Notes: a model not told the origin generated them from the sequence alone. A stretch of 64,000 bases of DNA from Macrothele yani (GCA_039090855.1 CM077005.1:77496607-77560606); one strand, 5' to 3'. Shown: positions 11,841-23,924, numbered from the stretch's first letter. A program made the numbers and translations.

Positions 11841-12708
11841 GGGGATCACATAGTCAGTATAGCAGACCTTCCAACTTTCAAGAATTGAAATCCGTAAAAA
11901 AAAGTCCAGTGAGCTTTTCAACACTAACGTATCGAACATACTGATGAAATGTATCAAGCACATTGATTAAAAGCAGATTCATTATGAGAAAGACACATCG
12001 ATTTCATATGCTATACCAGTGAAATGTTTGGCAGTATTTCTCACTTATAACGAAACATAATTAAGTCATTAGCATACAATCATTAGGCCACATGTACAGA
12101 AAACATTTATTTGCAATTATGAAATTATAGCTATAAATGATATAAACTTTTCAAGTTAAGTTACAAGTGCTTTTGAACTGAAATTTTTGTGTAAAAAAGC
12201 AATTTTCTCTCTGTTTTTTTTTTTTTGGGGGGGGGGGGGTAATACCAACCTTAATCTTACAAAGTTAACTTGTGAGTCTTTCCAAATTGGATGAGATCAG
12301 AGAAGGTTAGATGAAATTATGATGATGGAATCAGAAAGATACGGGTGCAGTAGTCCTTTGAAATAATTATTCTCTCTTCAAAAAAAATGTTTAGGTAATA
12401 CATATAAATATATATTTTTTTATGTATATATATATATATATATGGTCCTAATCTATTTGGTGAAAAAAATACATAAAATAACCGCAAAACAAGTACAATA
12501 TCCGTAAATTTTACTGGTAAACTGTAAAATTTGGTAGGTATGGTGTAGCATATCCCTGGCTGTAATTGCAAATGAAGACACATTTAGGCATCGCACAATA
12601 AAATAAAATTCAAATAGATCTGCTGTACATAAAACTTGCTCACTTTCTATATTCAGGGAACACATCTTCATACTATCACCAGAAACATCATAGACCTCTT
12701 TTTCAAAA

Positions 12709-12782
12709 CCATGATATTTAAAAACAATTATACAAGCATCAACAAATGCTACTTGTAAAATGTTTTTTTTTAAATATCATGG
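12709..12782. repeat. Short hairpin with ~21-bp arms
   Basis: The left arm CCATGATATTTAAAAACA (12709 on) is matched in reverse complement by TGTTTTTTTTTAAATATCATGG ending at 12782. It could be a residue of a fold-back MITE. Confidence 0.65.
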
Positions 12783-12892
12783 GCGTGAGCTTGTGCCTCT
12801 ACTAATCGAGCTTCTCACGAAATAAAGCATTCATACTATTTCCTTGATTGAAAAAGAAAATAATTTGAATACAACTGTGTCCATAATTGTCC

Positions 12893-14209
12893 AAATAAAG
12901 GTAACTTGATCACGCTAGTTACGTTAAATGAAAACTTTTACAAAAAGTTCGTAAGTTGGAAGCTTTCGATCTTATCTTAGGTCTTCATCACGCCAATGGA
13001 GGACTAAGATTGTTGCCAGATTCTACATTTGAATTTTTCCTATTTTTGTTGCCAAAACTTACAATTGATCTCCAGATCATCGGAATGTAGAGAGGAAATT
13101 CAGAATTGCAAGTCATTGAGTTGAAAATAATTTCCAGGCTTTCACGGTAACGGAGGGCAAAACGATTGTCAAAAGAAGCAATTCGTTTTGCTTCATTCCA
13201 GTGGGGAACTGCAGAAGTGTCTTCCATTGTCAAAATAGACAAGGCAGTATTAGGATTGGCTTTTGAAACATCTTTTTTATGTTCCAAAATTCTATGGCTA
13301 ATGCTCCTGTATGTGCTTCCAATGTATAAGTTATCCCCAGTAGAAGAAGAGATAGGAATACAGTAAACTCCTGGGAGGTTCAGGCTTTCAACTTTGTCCC
13401 TATCCCTTTGTAGAAGTTTCAAGATGTTTGGAGTAGATTTAATGGCAAGATGGTAATCAAAACTTCTAAAAAGAATCTGTAACTTATAAGCATAGGAAGG
13501 ATGGTAAAGAACAGGACCACAGAATTTCAGGTCTTCTTTCTTATGAAGGAGGAGGCATTTGATTTTCGAATGGTTTTCATATTTCTTTATGAGGGAGTTG
13601 ACTGTAACAGCAGGGAAACCATGGGAGAGGGCTATTGTAGAAATTTTGGAAAGTTCTTGAAGAGAGAGTTGGTTGTTGCAAATGATATGAGCCCTGTGGA
13701 TGTAGGACTTTAATGCTGCAAGCTTGTAGAGATGCAGGGTGAAAGATTTGTAGGGAATGATGTTAGTGGCCACAGAAGGTTTACGATAGACGGAACGAGT
13801 AATAGAGAGATCAGCGTTTCTGCAGATAGATACATCCAGGAAATCAATTTTGTGGTTTACTTCCTTAGATATAGTGAGATTAATGGAAGGAAATTTTTCC
13901 GTAATGGAGTTGATCAGTGTCTGTAGTTCAGACTCGGAATGTGGCCAGCTAATGAAAATGTCGTCCACATATCTTAACCATAGGGAAGGTTGAAAAGGGT
14001 GTTGAGGAATGATGGAAACTTCAATATGTTGCATGTAGATTTCTGCAAGCAGAGAGGAAAGAGGTGAGCCCATGGGGAGACCAGATTGTTGCCTATACAC
14101 AATTTTGTTGAAAACAAAACAACTATGTTGATGAATAGTGTGGAAACAATCAAAGATCTTTGATACCTTTATTTGTTAATATTGTTACGTGTTTTGCCCA
14201 TCATCGTCA
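12893..14209 (-). mobile_element. PLE-1, a Penelope-like retroelement with 13-bp target duplication
   Basis: The element is flanked by an exact 13-base direct repeat TCCATAATTGTCC at 12880-12892 and 14210-14222, which I take as the target duplication. Inside is a minus-strand RT plus GIY-YIG reading frame. Both ends also carry AAATAAAGGTA in opposite orientation (12893 and, reverse-complemented, 14166-14176). The RT is missing its N-terminal third, so the copy is 5'-truncated or partly rearranged. Confidence 0.8.
12988..14100 (-). CDS. PLE-1 reverse transcriptase + GIY-YIG endonuclease, 5'-truncated
   Basis: One open frame of 370 residues. RT motif B is visible as SGLPMGSPLSSLLAEIY at residues 6-22 and the catalytic motif C as RYVDDIF near residue 43. 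IDFLDVSI follows near 88. The C-terminal third holds a GIY-YIG nuclease: PGVYCIPIS near 245 and NLYIGSTYRSISHRILEHK near 258-276. RT followed by C-terminal GIY-YIG is the hallmark of endonuclease-bearing Penelope-like elements. The upstream coding sequence continues in frame to about 14165 without an ATG (the track starts the frame at an ATG inside motif B's neighbourhood). RT motif A is missing, so the product would be inactive, but the surviving frame has no stop. Confidence 0.85.
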   Translation of the reverse strand: MYRQQSGLPMGSPLSSLLAEIYMQHIEVSIIPQHPFQPSLWLRYVDDIFISWPHSESELQTLINSITEKFPSINLTISKEVNHKIDFLDVSICRNADLSITRSVYRKPSVATNIIPYKSFTLHLYKLAALKSYIHRAHIICNNQLSLQELSKISTIALSHGFPAVTVNSLIKKYENHSKIKCLLLHKKEDLKFCGPVLYHPSYAYKLQILFRSFDYHLAIKSTPNILKLLQRDRDKVESLNLPGVYCIPISSSTGDNLYIGSTYRSISHRILEHKKDVSKANPNTALSILTMEDTSAVPHWNEAKRIASFDNRFALRYRESLEIIFNSMTCNSEFPLYIPMIWRSIVSFGNKNRKNSNVESGNNLSPPLA

Positions 14210-14222
14210 TCCATAATTGTCC

Positions 14223-14730
14223 CTTTAGTTTTGGTAACAATCTATAATAATCATCATCACTTTGAGTTATTTTCATGTAATGTACCACTGCTTTCAAATA
14301 TTTGTACTCCTTCAGTATGTGAAGATATGCAAGAATACTGTGTTTTCTGATTATAACGCAGTGGCGTTAAACTCTATTTTACAAACACACAACTCTAAAA
14401 TGTGGTGTTACAAGGTGCAGCTTAATACCGTTTTTAGTAACAAATTTCAACCGCCATTCACAATATTAAAACAAATTGTTTTGTGAATCATTTATGGCAG
14501 ACACTAAGCTATAAAGAATTTGAAGTGCTAACTCTTCATTGGTTAACAGCATTGGAGCCTAATGGTTGCAGAAATGGGATCTTGAAAGCTGCATGATTAT
14601 GTGTGAATTTGGGGAATGGCAAGGATGCAATCTGGCCTTTCGTTTAACATGCAATTTACTGTGAAACTCTTCATTTAGTCGTGTGCATTAATGAAGTCAT
14701 GGCAAAATGCTAGTGATGAGATATCATTGA
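14223..14730. other. No gene seen
   Basis: Intron sequence between PLE-1 and the hairpin; nothing recognised. Confidence 0.5.
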
Positions 14731-14840
14731 AATATAATTTAGTAATATGGGGTTTTCTAGGATGACTAATTTACTTTACTTGTTGTCTAACAAAGTGAAT
14801 TAAAGCCATCCTAGTAATTCCCGTATTACTAAATTATATT
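14731..14840. repeat. 110-bp near-perfect inverted repeat (fold-back MITE candidate)
   Basis: The left arm AATATAATTTAGTAATATGG (14731) pairs with CCGTATTACTAAATTATATT (to 14840) with one mismatch. Further in, CTAGGATG (14757) pairs with CATCCTAG (14806). The central part is only partly complementary. It stops 12 bases before the left end of the pogo-like element. Confidence 0.8.
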
Positions 14841-14853
14841 ATAAGAACAATTA

Positions 14854-16809
14854 CCATATAAGTCGACTTCGCGTATAAGCGACCCCCCCCCCCCTTTCAG
14901 AGTAAAGAAATCGTAAAAATCAAAAACTCGCGTATAAGTCGATCCCTGAATGAGAAAAAAAAATTCAATGAATTTATTCAAAAACATTTGAAAACGAAAA
15001 ACAAATTATGTATATAATAATAAATTTAATTTGCATACCCAAAAACTTCATCAGAACACTTCAAAATCCGATTCAGAGTCAGACTCGCCAAACAGTTCAA
15101 AAAAGTCTTTCTCCGTCGTGGGCTCGTCATCATAAACATCAGTATTCCCATCTATGCCCGTGTCATAAGAATCACTATCGTCGTCACTCATAAAAATCTC
15201 ATCATCCTCTGTGCCATCAAGTTCGTTACTAATGCAACATTCTTGAATGATTTCACGACTATTTCTGCAGATATCGCATCCTTGACCCATCGTGCAATCA
15301 AAACGATATCCGGCTTCTTTAGATTTCCACCCTTGGTTTCAGTCGGCAAATCGGAACTTATCCAATCTGCCCAAATACCTCCGCACCTTGTCTTTGAAGG
15401 GCTTATTAAGGCAGACATCTAGTGGTTGAAGAACAGATGTCAACCCACCTGGGATGACAGCAAAAGTTGTTTTTGAATTTTCTGCAGTTTTTTCACTTTT
15501 GAACAACGGTGCGCAACAAACATATCCCACACCAAAAGGGAAGGTTTCCTCAAAAGTGCGCCTGGCCTTTTGTTCCACACATTCTTTAACCAGTCAATTG
15601 TTCCGGATTCGTTTATCCATCCTCTTTCATGGGCAGGAATGAGCACACCAGACGGAAAGACGATGCTTTTTGGCAGAGTTTTGCATTTGAAAATAATTAC
15701 GGGGGTAGCTTCCTGCCGTCGGCCAAACAGGAAAGAACAATCATGAAACTAGTCTTTTCGTGGCCAGTCGTTTTAATTAAGATATTGTTTACCCCTTTTG
15801 GTTCACCGTCTTATTTCCAGGAAGGTCGAAACACATGGCGATTTCATCCATGTTCCCTATTTGGGAAAGTTCAAAAGCAGTCTCTTTTCTCTTTTGAATT
15901 ACATACTTTTGAAATTCCATTATCTTTGCTTCGAGGTCACAAGGTAACTTTTGTGCAATTTTGGTGCGCTGGCGTAGACGCAACCCATAGAACCTTGTGC
16001 ACCAACCTGGTGAGGCACGAAAAGTGTTATTTGGGGCTGCAAACTTTTCATCTTTTGCGAGCTTCATTGCTTGCAAATGTATGCCAGTTCGCGTTACAAT
16101 GTAACCATTTTGTCTGCAGCCCACAATTCAATCATTCAAGACACTTTCCAGCTCTGGAAAAGATGCCGTTCCACAGCGCAGCGCCTTTTGCGATTTTCAC
16201 CAAGTCCGTTTTCTTTTTACGCCAATCTCGAATCAATTTTTCGTTAATGTCAAATTGACGTGAAGCACAGTTGTTAGTATTTTCTGCAAAAGAAACCACT
16301 TTCAACTTAAATCCTGTGTTATAGGACATCCGCTTCTTAACACAATCTGTGTCAGCCATAATAGGAGAAGCGAGACAAAAACGTGTGATTAAGAATAAGC
16401 AACACCTAACAATGGATGTCGCATGGCTGCATTAGGTCGTAGGTCAGTGCAATAAACTGGTAGTTGGGAGGGCGGAACTTTCGATGTGCGGCTGCGACGG
16501 CGCTGTGGATACGCAAAGCCAGGAGACTATTCAAAGCACGGAGAAATTCGAATGGTCGCACTTTCGACATTACTACCGTATTGGTATTTTTTCATCCTTT
16601 CTTTCTTTTTTTTCTTTTTTCGGAGGGTCGCGATTTTGTAATTAATACCGCATCTGCTTTTTTTTTTATTTTGAGATGGATTGCTTTTTGCCTCACAGGA
16701 TGAACTTTTGGACTAACGAATTTTTTAGGCTCCGCGTATAAGTCGACCCCCTTACTTTGAAGCTCATTTTTTGTCCCAAATTTCTCGACCTATATGCGAG
16801 TATATACGG
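14854..16809 (-). mobile_element. pogo/Tigger-like DNA transposon with TA target duplication
   Basis: The left end CCATATAAGTCGAC and the right end, reverse-complemented CCGTATATACTCGCATATAG, are related terminal repeats, each flanked by TA (14852-14853 and 16810-16811). Both ends repeat the phrase GCGTATAAGTCGACCCC. A minus-strand transposase lies inside. The ~1.96-kb length and TA duplication fit the pogo branch of the IS630-Tc1-mariner superfamily. Confidence 0.8.
15051..16359 (-). pseudogene. pogo/Tigger-like transposase, decayed
   Basis: ATG at 16357-16359 opens an N-terminal helix-turn-helix part (YNTGFKLKVVSFAE, INEKLIRDWRKKK). A second DNA-binding segment of CENP-B type follows (FRASPGWCTRFYGLRLRQRTK). 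The DDE core is spread over several frames: first acidic residue in GNMDEIAM (about 15835), LSCLADGRKLPP (about 15710), second in LVWDMFVAHR (about 15510), third in GGLTSVLQPLDVCLNKPFKD (about 15410). The C-terminus is acidic (SDDDSDSYDTG). Frameshifts near 16130, 15700, 15440 and 15300 mean no functional enzyme. Confidence 0.8.
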
Positions 16810-16811
16810 TA

Positions 16812-17700
16812 ATTATATTATGCTTTAGCACCTTTTTTTTTTTTCATTTTAGTCAGTTTTTCTTTATTTATTTTGGACTAGAGGAGGTAAAACATGGATT
16901 TCTTTTCAGCATGTAGTGCAATTGGTGAGCTTGCAACAGGGAAAATCACAAATTGGTACACACTTCCACTATGTTACACTTTCTCACACAGGAAATCAGA
17001 GTAGTATCCCCCTCTTTCAAAAACACATAAACCACTGTACGTGTCAACTACAGTCTAAATGAGATTCCTCACACAGGATGGATAACAAATACCCTTCTGT
17101 GAAACATGATCTTTCACACCCCTTTCCTTTCCTGCAACACAGTATGATGATCTTTTACCCATTAAGAGGAAAAGTTACACAAATACAGTAAAGGAAGCAG
17201 TGGTGACAACAGCCATTTAGGGCATAAACTTTCCACACATCTATGGTGCATTCACCTCTGATGTTATTAGATGTGAGTTGCATAGACAATCTGAAGTGTA
17301 TTAAAATTAAATACAAAATTTTTTCCCTTCATGTTCTCATTGTGTCATTTATCATCAATGGAAGTCATACAATGTACTCTGCTACCATATCGGTTGGGGT
17401 GGGGTCAGAATTGCCGTAAAATAAAAATTCCTTTGTGGAAAATTTACCTGCAGCTTTAAATTGGGTGCAGCATTATTTCTGATAACAAACCAAGGAAATA
17501 AATGGAACTGTGGCATTATTCTCAGAAAATATGGTACATCAAGTTCTATCATGCACTACATACACATTACAGAAATGATTATCATACAATACATGATTCT
17601 GCACATCAGTTTGCTTACTTTAAAAAAAAAAAAAAAGCTGTTAAAACAGCAACTATTCTCTACATGGTTTAAAACAATTAATTGTAGTTGAAATAAAAAC
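16812..17700. other. No gene seen
   Basis: Intron sequence with short homopolymers; nothing recognised. Confidence 0.5.
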
Positions 17701-17934
17701 ATCTATTAAATATTCTTTGAATAAAGCTCATATTGAGAAATGGCTTCCTAGTTTAATTGAATTAATAATCTAAAGCAACTTATGGGAATTTACTAGGAAA
17801 TTTTTTCATTTATAGCAAATTTTCGGAGAAAACTCTTCTCCTTCTTCAGGCTGTCTTGTTGTTGTCACTTTTTGCTTGTCACTATCATGGTTACGGTTTA
17901 CCTTGACGGTTACGGTTAACCTTGACGGTTTAGG

Positions 17935-18868
17935 TTATTTTTCAACAAATCCTGCCAGATGTTAGGCAGGGAAAATCCTTTGCAGTCATTGATGATGGAA
18001 TTTTGATTTTTCTCAATCTCTATTCCTTCTTTCAGTTTTCTTTTTTGGAAATTGCTTTGGAAACTGATTACTTTAAGGGAATTCCAATCCATGCTGTGCC
18101 CAGTTTCTCTAACATGCCTATCTAATCCAGTCTTGTTGGAGCAATTTTTTATAGCTGCTTTATGCTCAGCTATACGAGTTTCTAGTCTGCGACCTGTTTC
18201 ACCTATGTAAGATAGTCCACAACTACAATTTACTTCATAAACTACTCCTTGCATTTTTAAAATATCTTCTTCTCTTTGAACTATTTTAGGGAAAAAATTT
18301 TTAACTTTGTTCTCTAAACTTGGAGCTAGCCTAATATTGTATTTTTTACTAATTCTCTTTAAAGCCTCAAATAAACCTTTGTGATAAGAAATTTTTCTAG
18401 TGAATTTTACTTCTTGCTTTTGTGGGTTCTTCGTACCATTAAAATTCAGAAGCTTCTCAATTTCTTCTTTAGGATAGTTATTTTCTGCAAGTATGACTTT
18501 AAGCTCTTCTTTATGGGCTTCTTTTTTATCTGCAGTAGAAACTATTTCATTAATTTTTCTAAAAACTGACTTGCTACATTTTTCTTAATATAAACTGGAT
18601 GATAGGAATTGAAATCCAGTATTCTTTTAGTATTCATTGGTTTTTTATACCAACTAGTGAGGAATTTTTCATCTTCATAATAGATAGTAATATCTAAGAA
18701 GTTTATTCTTCTTTCTTTTTGAAGTTCAATAGTGAACTTAAGGGAATCATCTAATTCATTGAATGAGTCTAGAATTCTTTCTGGAACAATTTCTGAGCTA
18801 TCTATTATAAATAAGATGTCATCCATGTATCTGCTATATAAGCAGAATTCCAGAAGCAAGTAAGGAAA
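17935..18868 (-). pseudogene. PLE-2a left arm: GIY-YIG endonuclease and C-terminal RT part
   Basis: An intact minus-strand GIY-YIG frame (stop near 17916) starts VVYEVNCSCGLSYIGETGRR and has RIAEHKAAIKNCSNKTGLD. Upstream, in another frame, the RT C-terminal part reads RYMDDILFIIDSSEI and RINFLDITIYYEDEKF (18542-18840). The arm is cut at 18868, just before motif C, so RT motifs A and B are missing. It is a partial copy of the protein complete in the right arm. Confidence 0.85.
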
Positions 18869-18869
18869 C

Positions 18870-20593
18870 CTCAAAAAATTTGATAATAGTCAATTAAAAG
18901 CTCTTAAAGATTTCAGAAAAAATGAAAGTATAGTTGCTGTGAAAACAGACAAAAGTAAGTTGATTACTATTATGGATAAGAAAGATTATCTAGAAAAGAT
19001 GGAAGAAGAACTAAAAAAACCTATGTATGAAGAAGTAAAAGAAAACCCACTACCAGATTTGATTAAAAAAGTCTCTAAGCTTATTTCACTTCAAAAAAAG
19101 AAAAACCAGCTTCCAGAAAACTATAAACAATTCTCAAAATTACAGTTCAGATTACCTCAAATATATGGAATAGTCAAAACTGCATAAAGAACACCAACCA
19201 ATTAGACCAATAATAGACTCAAAAAACTCTATTCTTTCAAATCTAAACTATTTTTTAAAGTCACACCTTCAGAATCTTTTAAAAGAGCCACCTAACTTGA
19301 TTAAAAACTCAATGCAGCTAAAAGAAAAACTAGAACTTCTTCCTAAATTAGATTCTCCTATTATGGGTAGTTTAGATATAGTGTCTATGTATACTCACAT
19401 TAATATAGATCAACTTATAGACTTTATAGTGGAAGACTTGGCAGACCTAATAGTTTTTCACAACAAGGAAAAAAACATATTAGTAGGAATTTTTGAAATG
19501 CTTACTTTCTCTTTGCAGAACAACTACTTTCAATTTGGGAAAACTTTTTTCATTCAAAAATCGGGGCTAGCTATGGGCTCCCCACTCTCCCCACTCTTAG
19601 CTAACTATTATGTGGGAAAACTAGAAGAAAAGATACTAGTACAACCCACATACTTCTGCTTATATAGCAGATACATGGATGACATCTTATTTATAATAGA
19701 TAGCTCAGAAATTGTTCCAGAAAGAATTCTAGACTCATTCAATGAATTAGATGATTCCCTTAAGTTCACTATTGAACTTCAAAAAGAAAGAAGAATAAAC
19801 TTCTTAGATATTACTATCTATTATGAAGATGAAAAATTCCTCACTAGTTGGTATAAAAAACCAATGAATACTAAAAGACTACTGGATTTCAATTCGTATC
19901 ATCCAGTTTCTATTAAGAAAAATGTAGCAAGTCAGTTTTTAGAAAAAAATTAATAAAATAGTTTCTACTGCAGATAAAAAAGAAGCCCATAAAGAAGAGC
20001 TTAAAGTCATACTTGCAGAAAATAACTATCCTAAAGAAGAAATTGAGAAGCTTCTGAATTTTAATGGTACGAAGAACCCACAAAAGCAAGCAGTAAAATT
20101 CACTAGAAAAATTTCTTATCACAAAGGTTTATTTGAGGCTTTACAGAGAATTAGTAAAAAATACAATATTAGGCTAGCTCCAAGTTTAGAGAACAAAGTT
20201 AAAAAATTTTTCCCTAAAATAGTTCAAAGAGAAGAAGATATTTTAAAAATGCAAGGAGTAGTTTATGAAGTAAATTGTAGTTGTGGACTATCTTACATAG
20301 GTGGAACAGGTCGCAGACTAGAAACTCGTATAGCTGAGCATAAAGCAGCTATAAAAAATTGCTCCAACAAGACTGGATTAGATAGGCATGTTAGAGAAAG
20401 TGGGCACAGCATGGATTGGAATTCCCTTAAAGTAATCAGTTTCCAAAGCAATTTCCAAAAAAGAAAACTGAAAGAAGGAATAGAGATTGAGAAAAATCAA
20501 AATTCCATCATCAATGACTACAAAGGATTTTCCCTGCCTAACATCTGGCAGGATTTGTTGAAAAATAACCTAAACCGTCAAGGTAAACCGTAA
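18870..20593 (+). pseudogene. PLE-2a right arm: nearly complete RT + GIY-YIG protein, two frameshifts
   Basis: From 18882 the frame reads an N-terminal RT segment (VAVKTDKSKLITIMDKKDYL), then motif A in SLDIVSMYTHI (19372), motif B in SGLAMGSPLSPLLANYY (19560), motif C RYMDDILF (19668), and FLDITIYYED. The GIY-YIG domain is at 20249-20500 (CSCGLSYIGGTGRRLETR). Only two frameshifts separate the blocks: near 19185 (KLHKEHQPIRP continues in another frame) and near 19945 (an A-run). It is the best-preserved PLE in the window. GIY-YIG nicks the target and RT copies the RNA. One GIY-YIG residue differs from the left arm (GET versus GGT). Confidence 0.87.
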
Positions 20594-20730
20594 CCATGAT
20601 AGTGACAAGCAAAAAGTGACAACAACAAGACAGCCTGAAGAAGGAGAAGAGTTTTCTCCGAAAATTTGCTATAAATGAAAAAAATTCCTAGTAAATTCCC
20701 ATAAGTTGCTTTAGATTATCTATTAAATAT

Positions 20731-21227
20731 TTTGATCTATGTTGCTAAATGAAACAATTTTACTTACATTCAATTCCTTTACAGATCTTAAAATCAATGA
20801 TTTTGCATTTTAAAAACCCACATGAAAATTATATGAACAGTGATTTGAAAACATGTTGTGTCTAAAATTGCAGTCTATGATGAAGGTGGCTGCTAATATA
20901 CATGGAAACTTTTTGTTTCGTTTTGTTTTGTTTTGTGTTTTAATTCAGCATAATACTTTGCATGGTAAACATTCCTCAACAATGGCTTGTGTGCTATTCA
21001 GTATTGCCAATTATTCAGCCACCCACAATTTTTCTGGCGCATAAACTAAATTAACAGCTGTGAATACAAAAGGAGCCTTCCAACTACAAAATACACTTGC
21101 ATCTTTGAAACACACTCCACAAATTTAACCTCCTGTCTAATTAAAATACTTGAATCACCTTGCTTCAGAATTCTGAACACTGCAGCAAAGGAAGTGAAGT
21201 GATTTCAGAGTATAATATGCAGATTAT
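20731..21227. other. No gene seen
   Basis: Intron sequence between PLE-2a and RTE-B copy 1; nothing recognised. Confidence 0.5.
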
Positions 21228-23631
21228 ATCATCATCATCATCATTGTCAACCATTATCAATCCACTGCTGGACGAAGGTCTCCCCAAGTTTCCTCCACAA
21301 CGGTCTGTCTTGTGCCAGTCTCCTCCATGTCACCCCTGCATACTTTCGAATTTCATCCACCCATCTCCCATGTGGTCTTCTTCTGGGTCTTTTCCTGTCC
21401 CTTGGAATCCAATCTAAAATTTTGGCTGTCCATCGATGATCTGTCCTTCTGGCAGTATGTCCAGCCCATTGCCATTTCAGGGATTTAACTCTGATCATGA
21501 TGTCTTCCACTCTTGTCATTTTTCGGATCCACGAGTTCCTCTTCTTATCTCTCCTGGTTACACCAAGTATGCACCTCTCCATGCTTCTTTGAGTTGTCTG
21601 CAGCCTTTGTATGTCTCTTTTAGTTAAGGTCCACGTCTCTGCACCATACGTAAGCACTGGAAGGATGCATTGATCAAACACTTTTCTTTTAAGACATAAT
21701 GGCATATTGCTCTTGAAAATTATGCTGTTTCTTCCAAAAGCTCTCCAGGCAAGTTTTGTACGCCGATTAATTTCTTCATCAATGTGACCCTCACTTGATA
21801 TCTGCTGTCCAAGATAAACGTATGTGTCTGTTATCTCCAGCTTTTCTCCATCAATCGATAAATCTTCATTTCTTGTAAAAGCATTGAACATCACTTTTGT
21901 CTTCTGAAAGTTCATTTTTAATCCCACTTCTTTACTCTTGTCAGCAAGTTCCGGGATCATACTCTGCAGCTCTGATGGGCTAGTTGCAAAAATGACTACG
22001 TCATCAGCAAAACGAAGGTGGGTTTGATAATCTCCATTAATCTTTATCCCCTTGTTTTCCCAGCTCAGTGACTGAAAAACACCCGCCAATGTGGCATTAA
22101 AGAGCTTCGGAGATATGGTGTCACCTTGTCTCACTCCCTTTCCAATTTTTATGTGTGTTGTATTTTCAAACAGCCTAATCTTTGCACTTGCATTTTCATA
22201 GATGTTATTAATAATATTAATGTATGCATCTTCAATACCGCAGGTTTTCAGAGCCATTGTAACTGCTGATGGTTTCACCGAATCAAAGGCTTTTTCATAA
22301 TCGATAAAAGCCATGCACAATGGAAGTTCATATTCCCTCGCTCTTTCAATTAGTTCTCTCAGCACGTGGATATGATCTATTGTGCTCTAGCCACTCCTGA
22401 ATCCAGCTTGTTCTCTCGGTTGAGCCATGTCCAGTGTTACCTTCAAGCGGTGTGAAAGAACTTTAGTGAAGATTTTATAAACTACTGATAGGAGGCTGAT
22501 AGGTCTGTAGTTTCCGAGATCCTCAATGTCACCTTTCTTACATAGCAGGATCATTGTAGCGGTGTTCCAATCCTCAGGAATCTTTCCTTCATTAAGGCAT
22601 CGAGTGAAAATTTGGGCGAGTAGTGTTTCGATTTCTCCACTTGCTTCTTGTATGATGTCTACAGTAATTCCATCTTCTCCTGGAGCTTTTCCCCGCTTCA
22701 TGTTCTTGATTGCATGTGCAACTTCTGCTGGAAGGACTGGAGGAACTCTGGTACTGGTATCTTTCATGATGTCTGGAGTGCATGTATCATCCCTTTCATA
22801 TAATTTGGAGTAGAAATCTTTCACTCTTGTCAAAATTTCGCCTCTATTTCTTGTTACAGAACCATCTTCTTTTCTCAGTGCCATAATCTGTTTTCTTCCC
22901 TTACTGAGATGTCCCTTTGCTATCTTTAGGCTTTGGTTGTTTTCAATTGCTTTCCTCACTAGTTCACAGTTGAATTTTCTTACGTCTTCAGTGATACTTT
23001 TTCGTACTGTCTTGCATAGCTCTATATATTCCACTTTGGAAGTCACATTTTCTTTAGTTGTCCTCATCTCTCTTCTTTTTTGCATCAACATTTTCGTTTT
23101 TCCTGATAATTTATTTACATGCAACTTGTTCTTAGACCCAGCTAATTTTGTTGCTGTTTCCATAAGAGCTTTGGTTACTTTTCTGTTAACTTCAGAGATG
23201 TCCACTTCTTCCGATGTTAGGCCTTCTAAAGCAGAGAACCTGTTCTTCAGTTCCAACTTGAAGGTATTATGGTTCTTTGAATAAAGCTCATATTGAGAAA
23301 TGGCTTCCTAGTTTAATTGAATTAATAATCTAAAGCAACTTATGGGAATTTACTAGGAAATTTTTTCATTTATAGCAAATTTTTGGAGAAAACTCTGCTC
23401 CTTCTTCAGGCTCTCTAGTTGTTGTCACTTTTTGCTTGTAACTATCATGGTTACGGTTTACCTTGACGGTTACGGTTAACCTTGACGGTTTAGGTTATTT
23501 TTCAACAAATCCTGCCAGATGTTAGGCAGGGAAAATCCTTTGCAGTCATTGATGATGGAATTTTGATTTTTCTCAATCTCTATTCCTTCTTTCAGTTTTC
23601 TTTTTGGAAATTGCTTTGGAAACTGATTACT

Positions 23632-23814
23632 TTAAGGAATTCCAATCCATGCTGTGCCCAGTTTCTCTAACATGCCTATCTCTAATCCAGTCTTGTTGGA
23701 GCAATTTTTTATAGCTGCTTTATGCTCAGCTATACGAGTTTCTAGTCTGCGACCTGTTTCACCTATGTAAGATAGTCCACAACTACAATTTACTTCATAA
23801 ACTACTCCTTGCAT
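23632..23814 (-). pseudogene. PLE-2b left-arm GIY-YIG fragment
   Basis: The frame gives VVYEVNCSCGLSYIGETGRR then a frameshift after NKTGL, caused by a small insertion. It encodes the same nuclease as 17935-18254 and is broken. Confidence 0.85.
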
Positions 23815-23924
23815 TTTTAAAATATCTTCTTCTCTTTGAACTATTTTAGGGAAAAAAATTTTTTTAGAACAAAGTTAAAATAATTTTCCCTAAAATAGTT
23901 CAAAGAGAAGAAGATATTTTAAAA

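Larger units (their letters stand above)
10958..12708. other. No gene seen; several simple repeats
   Basis: Contains G/GA runs at 11265-11330, (AAAT)n/(GAAG)n at 11796-11840, a T/G homopolymer block at 12216-12240 and (TA)n at 12420-12443. Short open frames here only translate these repeats. Confidence 0.6.
17714..20717. mobile_element. PLE-2 copy a: inverted dimer of a Penelope-like element
   Basis: Two copies of the same element lie head to head, 3' ends outward, joined near 18868. The left arm (17714-18868) is minus strand, the right arm (18869-20717) plus strand. A 13-base direct repeat ATCTATTAAATAT flanks the whole unit (17701-17713 and 20718-20730), so it inserted as one event. The left end carries an extra ~50-base tail starting TCTTTGAATAAAGCTC that the right end lacks. 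The arms are nearly identical, which suggests a recent insertion. Each arm's 3' region has 19-bp repeats of GGTTACGGTTTACCTTGAC. Confidence 0.88.

Noticed and set aside
15629..16258. 209-residue plus-strand frame
   Set aside because: Antisense shadow of the pogo-like transposase.
17820..17860. The GGAGAA/TTCTCC hairpin as a transcription terminator
   Set aside because: The genome is eukaryotic and the hairpin is a fixed part of PLE-2; a ribozyme-like reading is more fitting.
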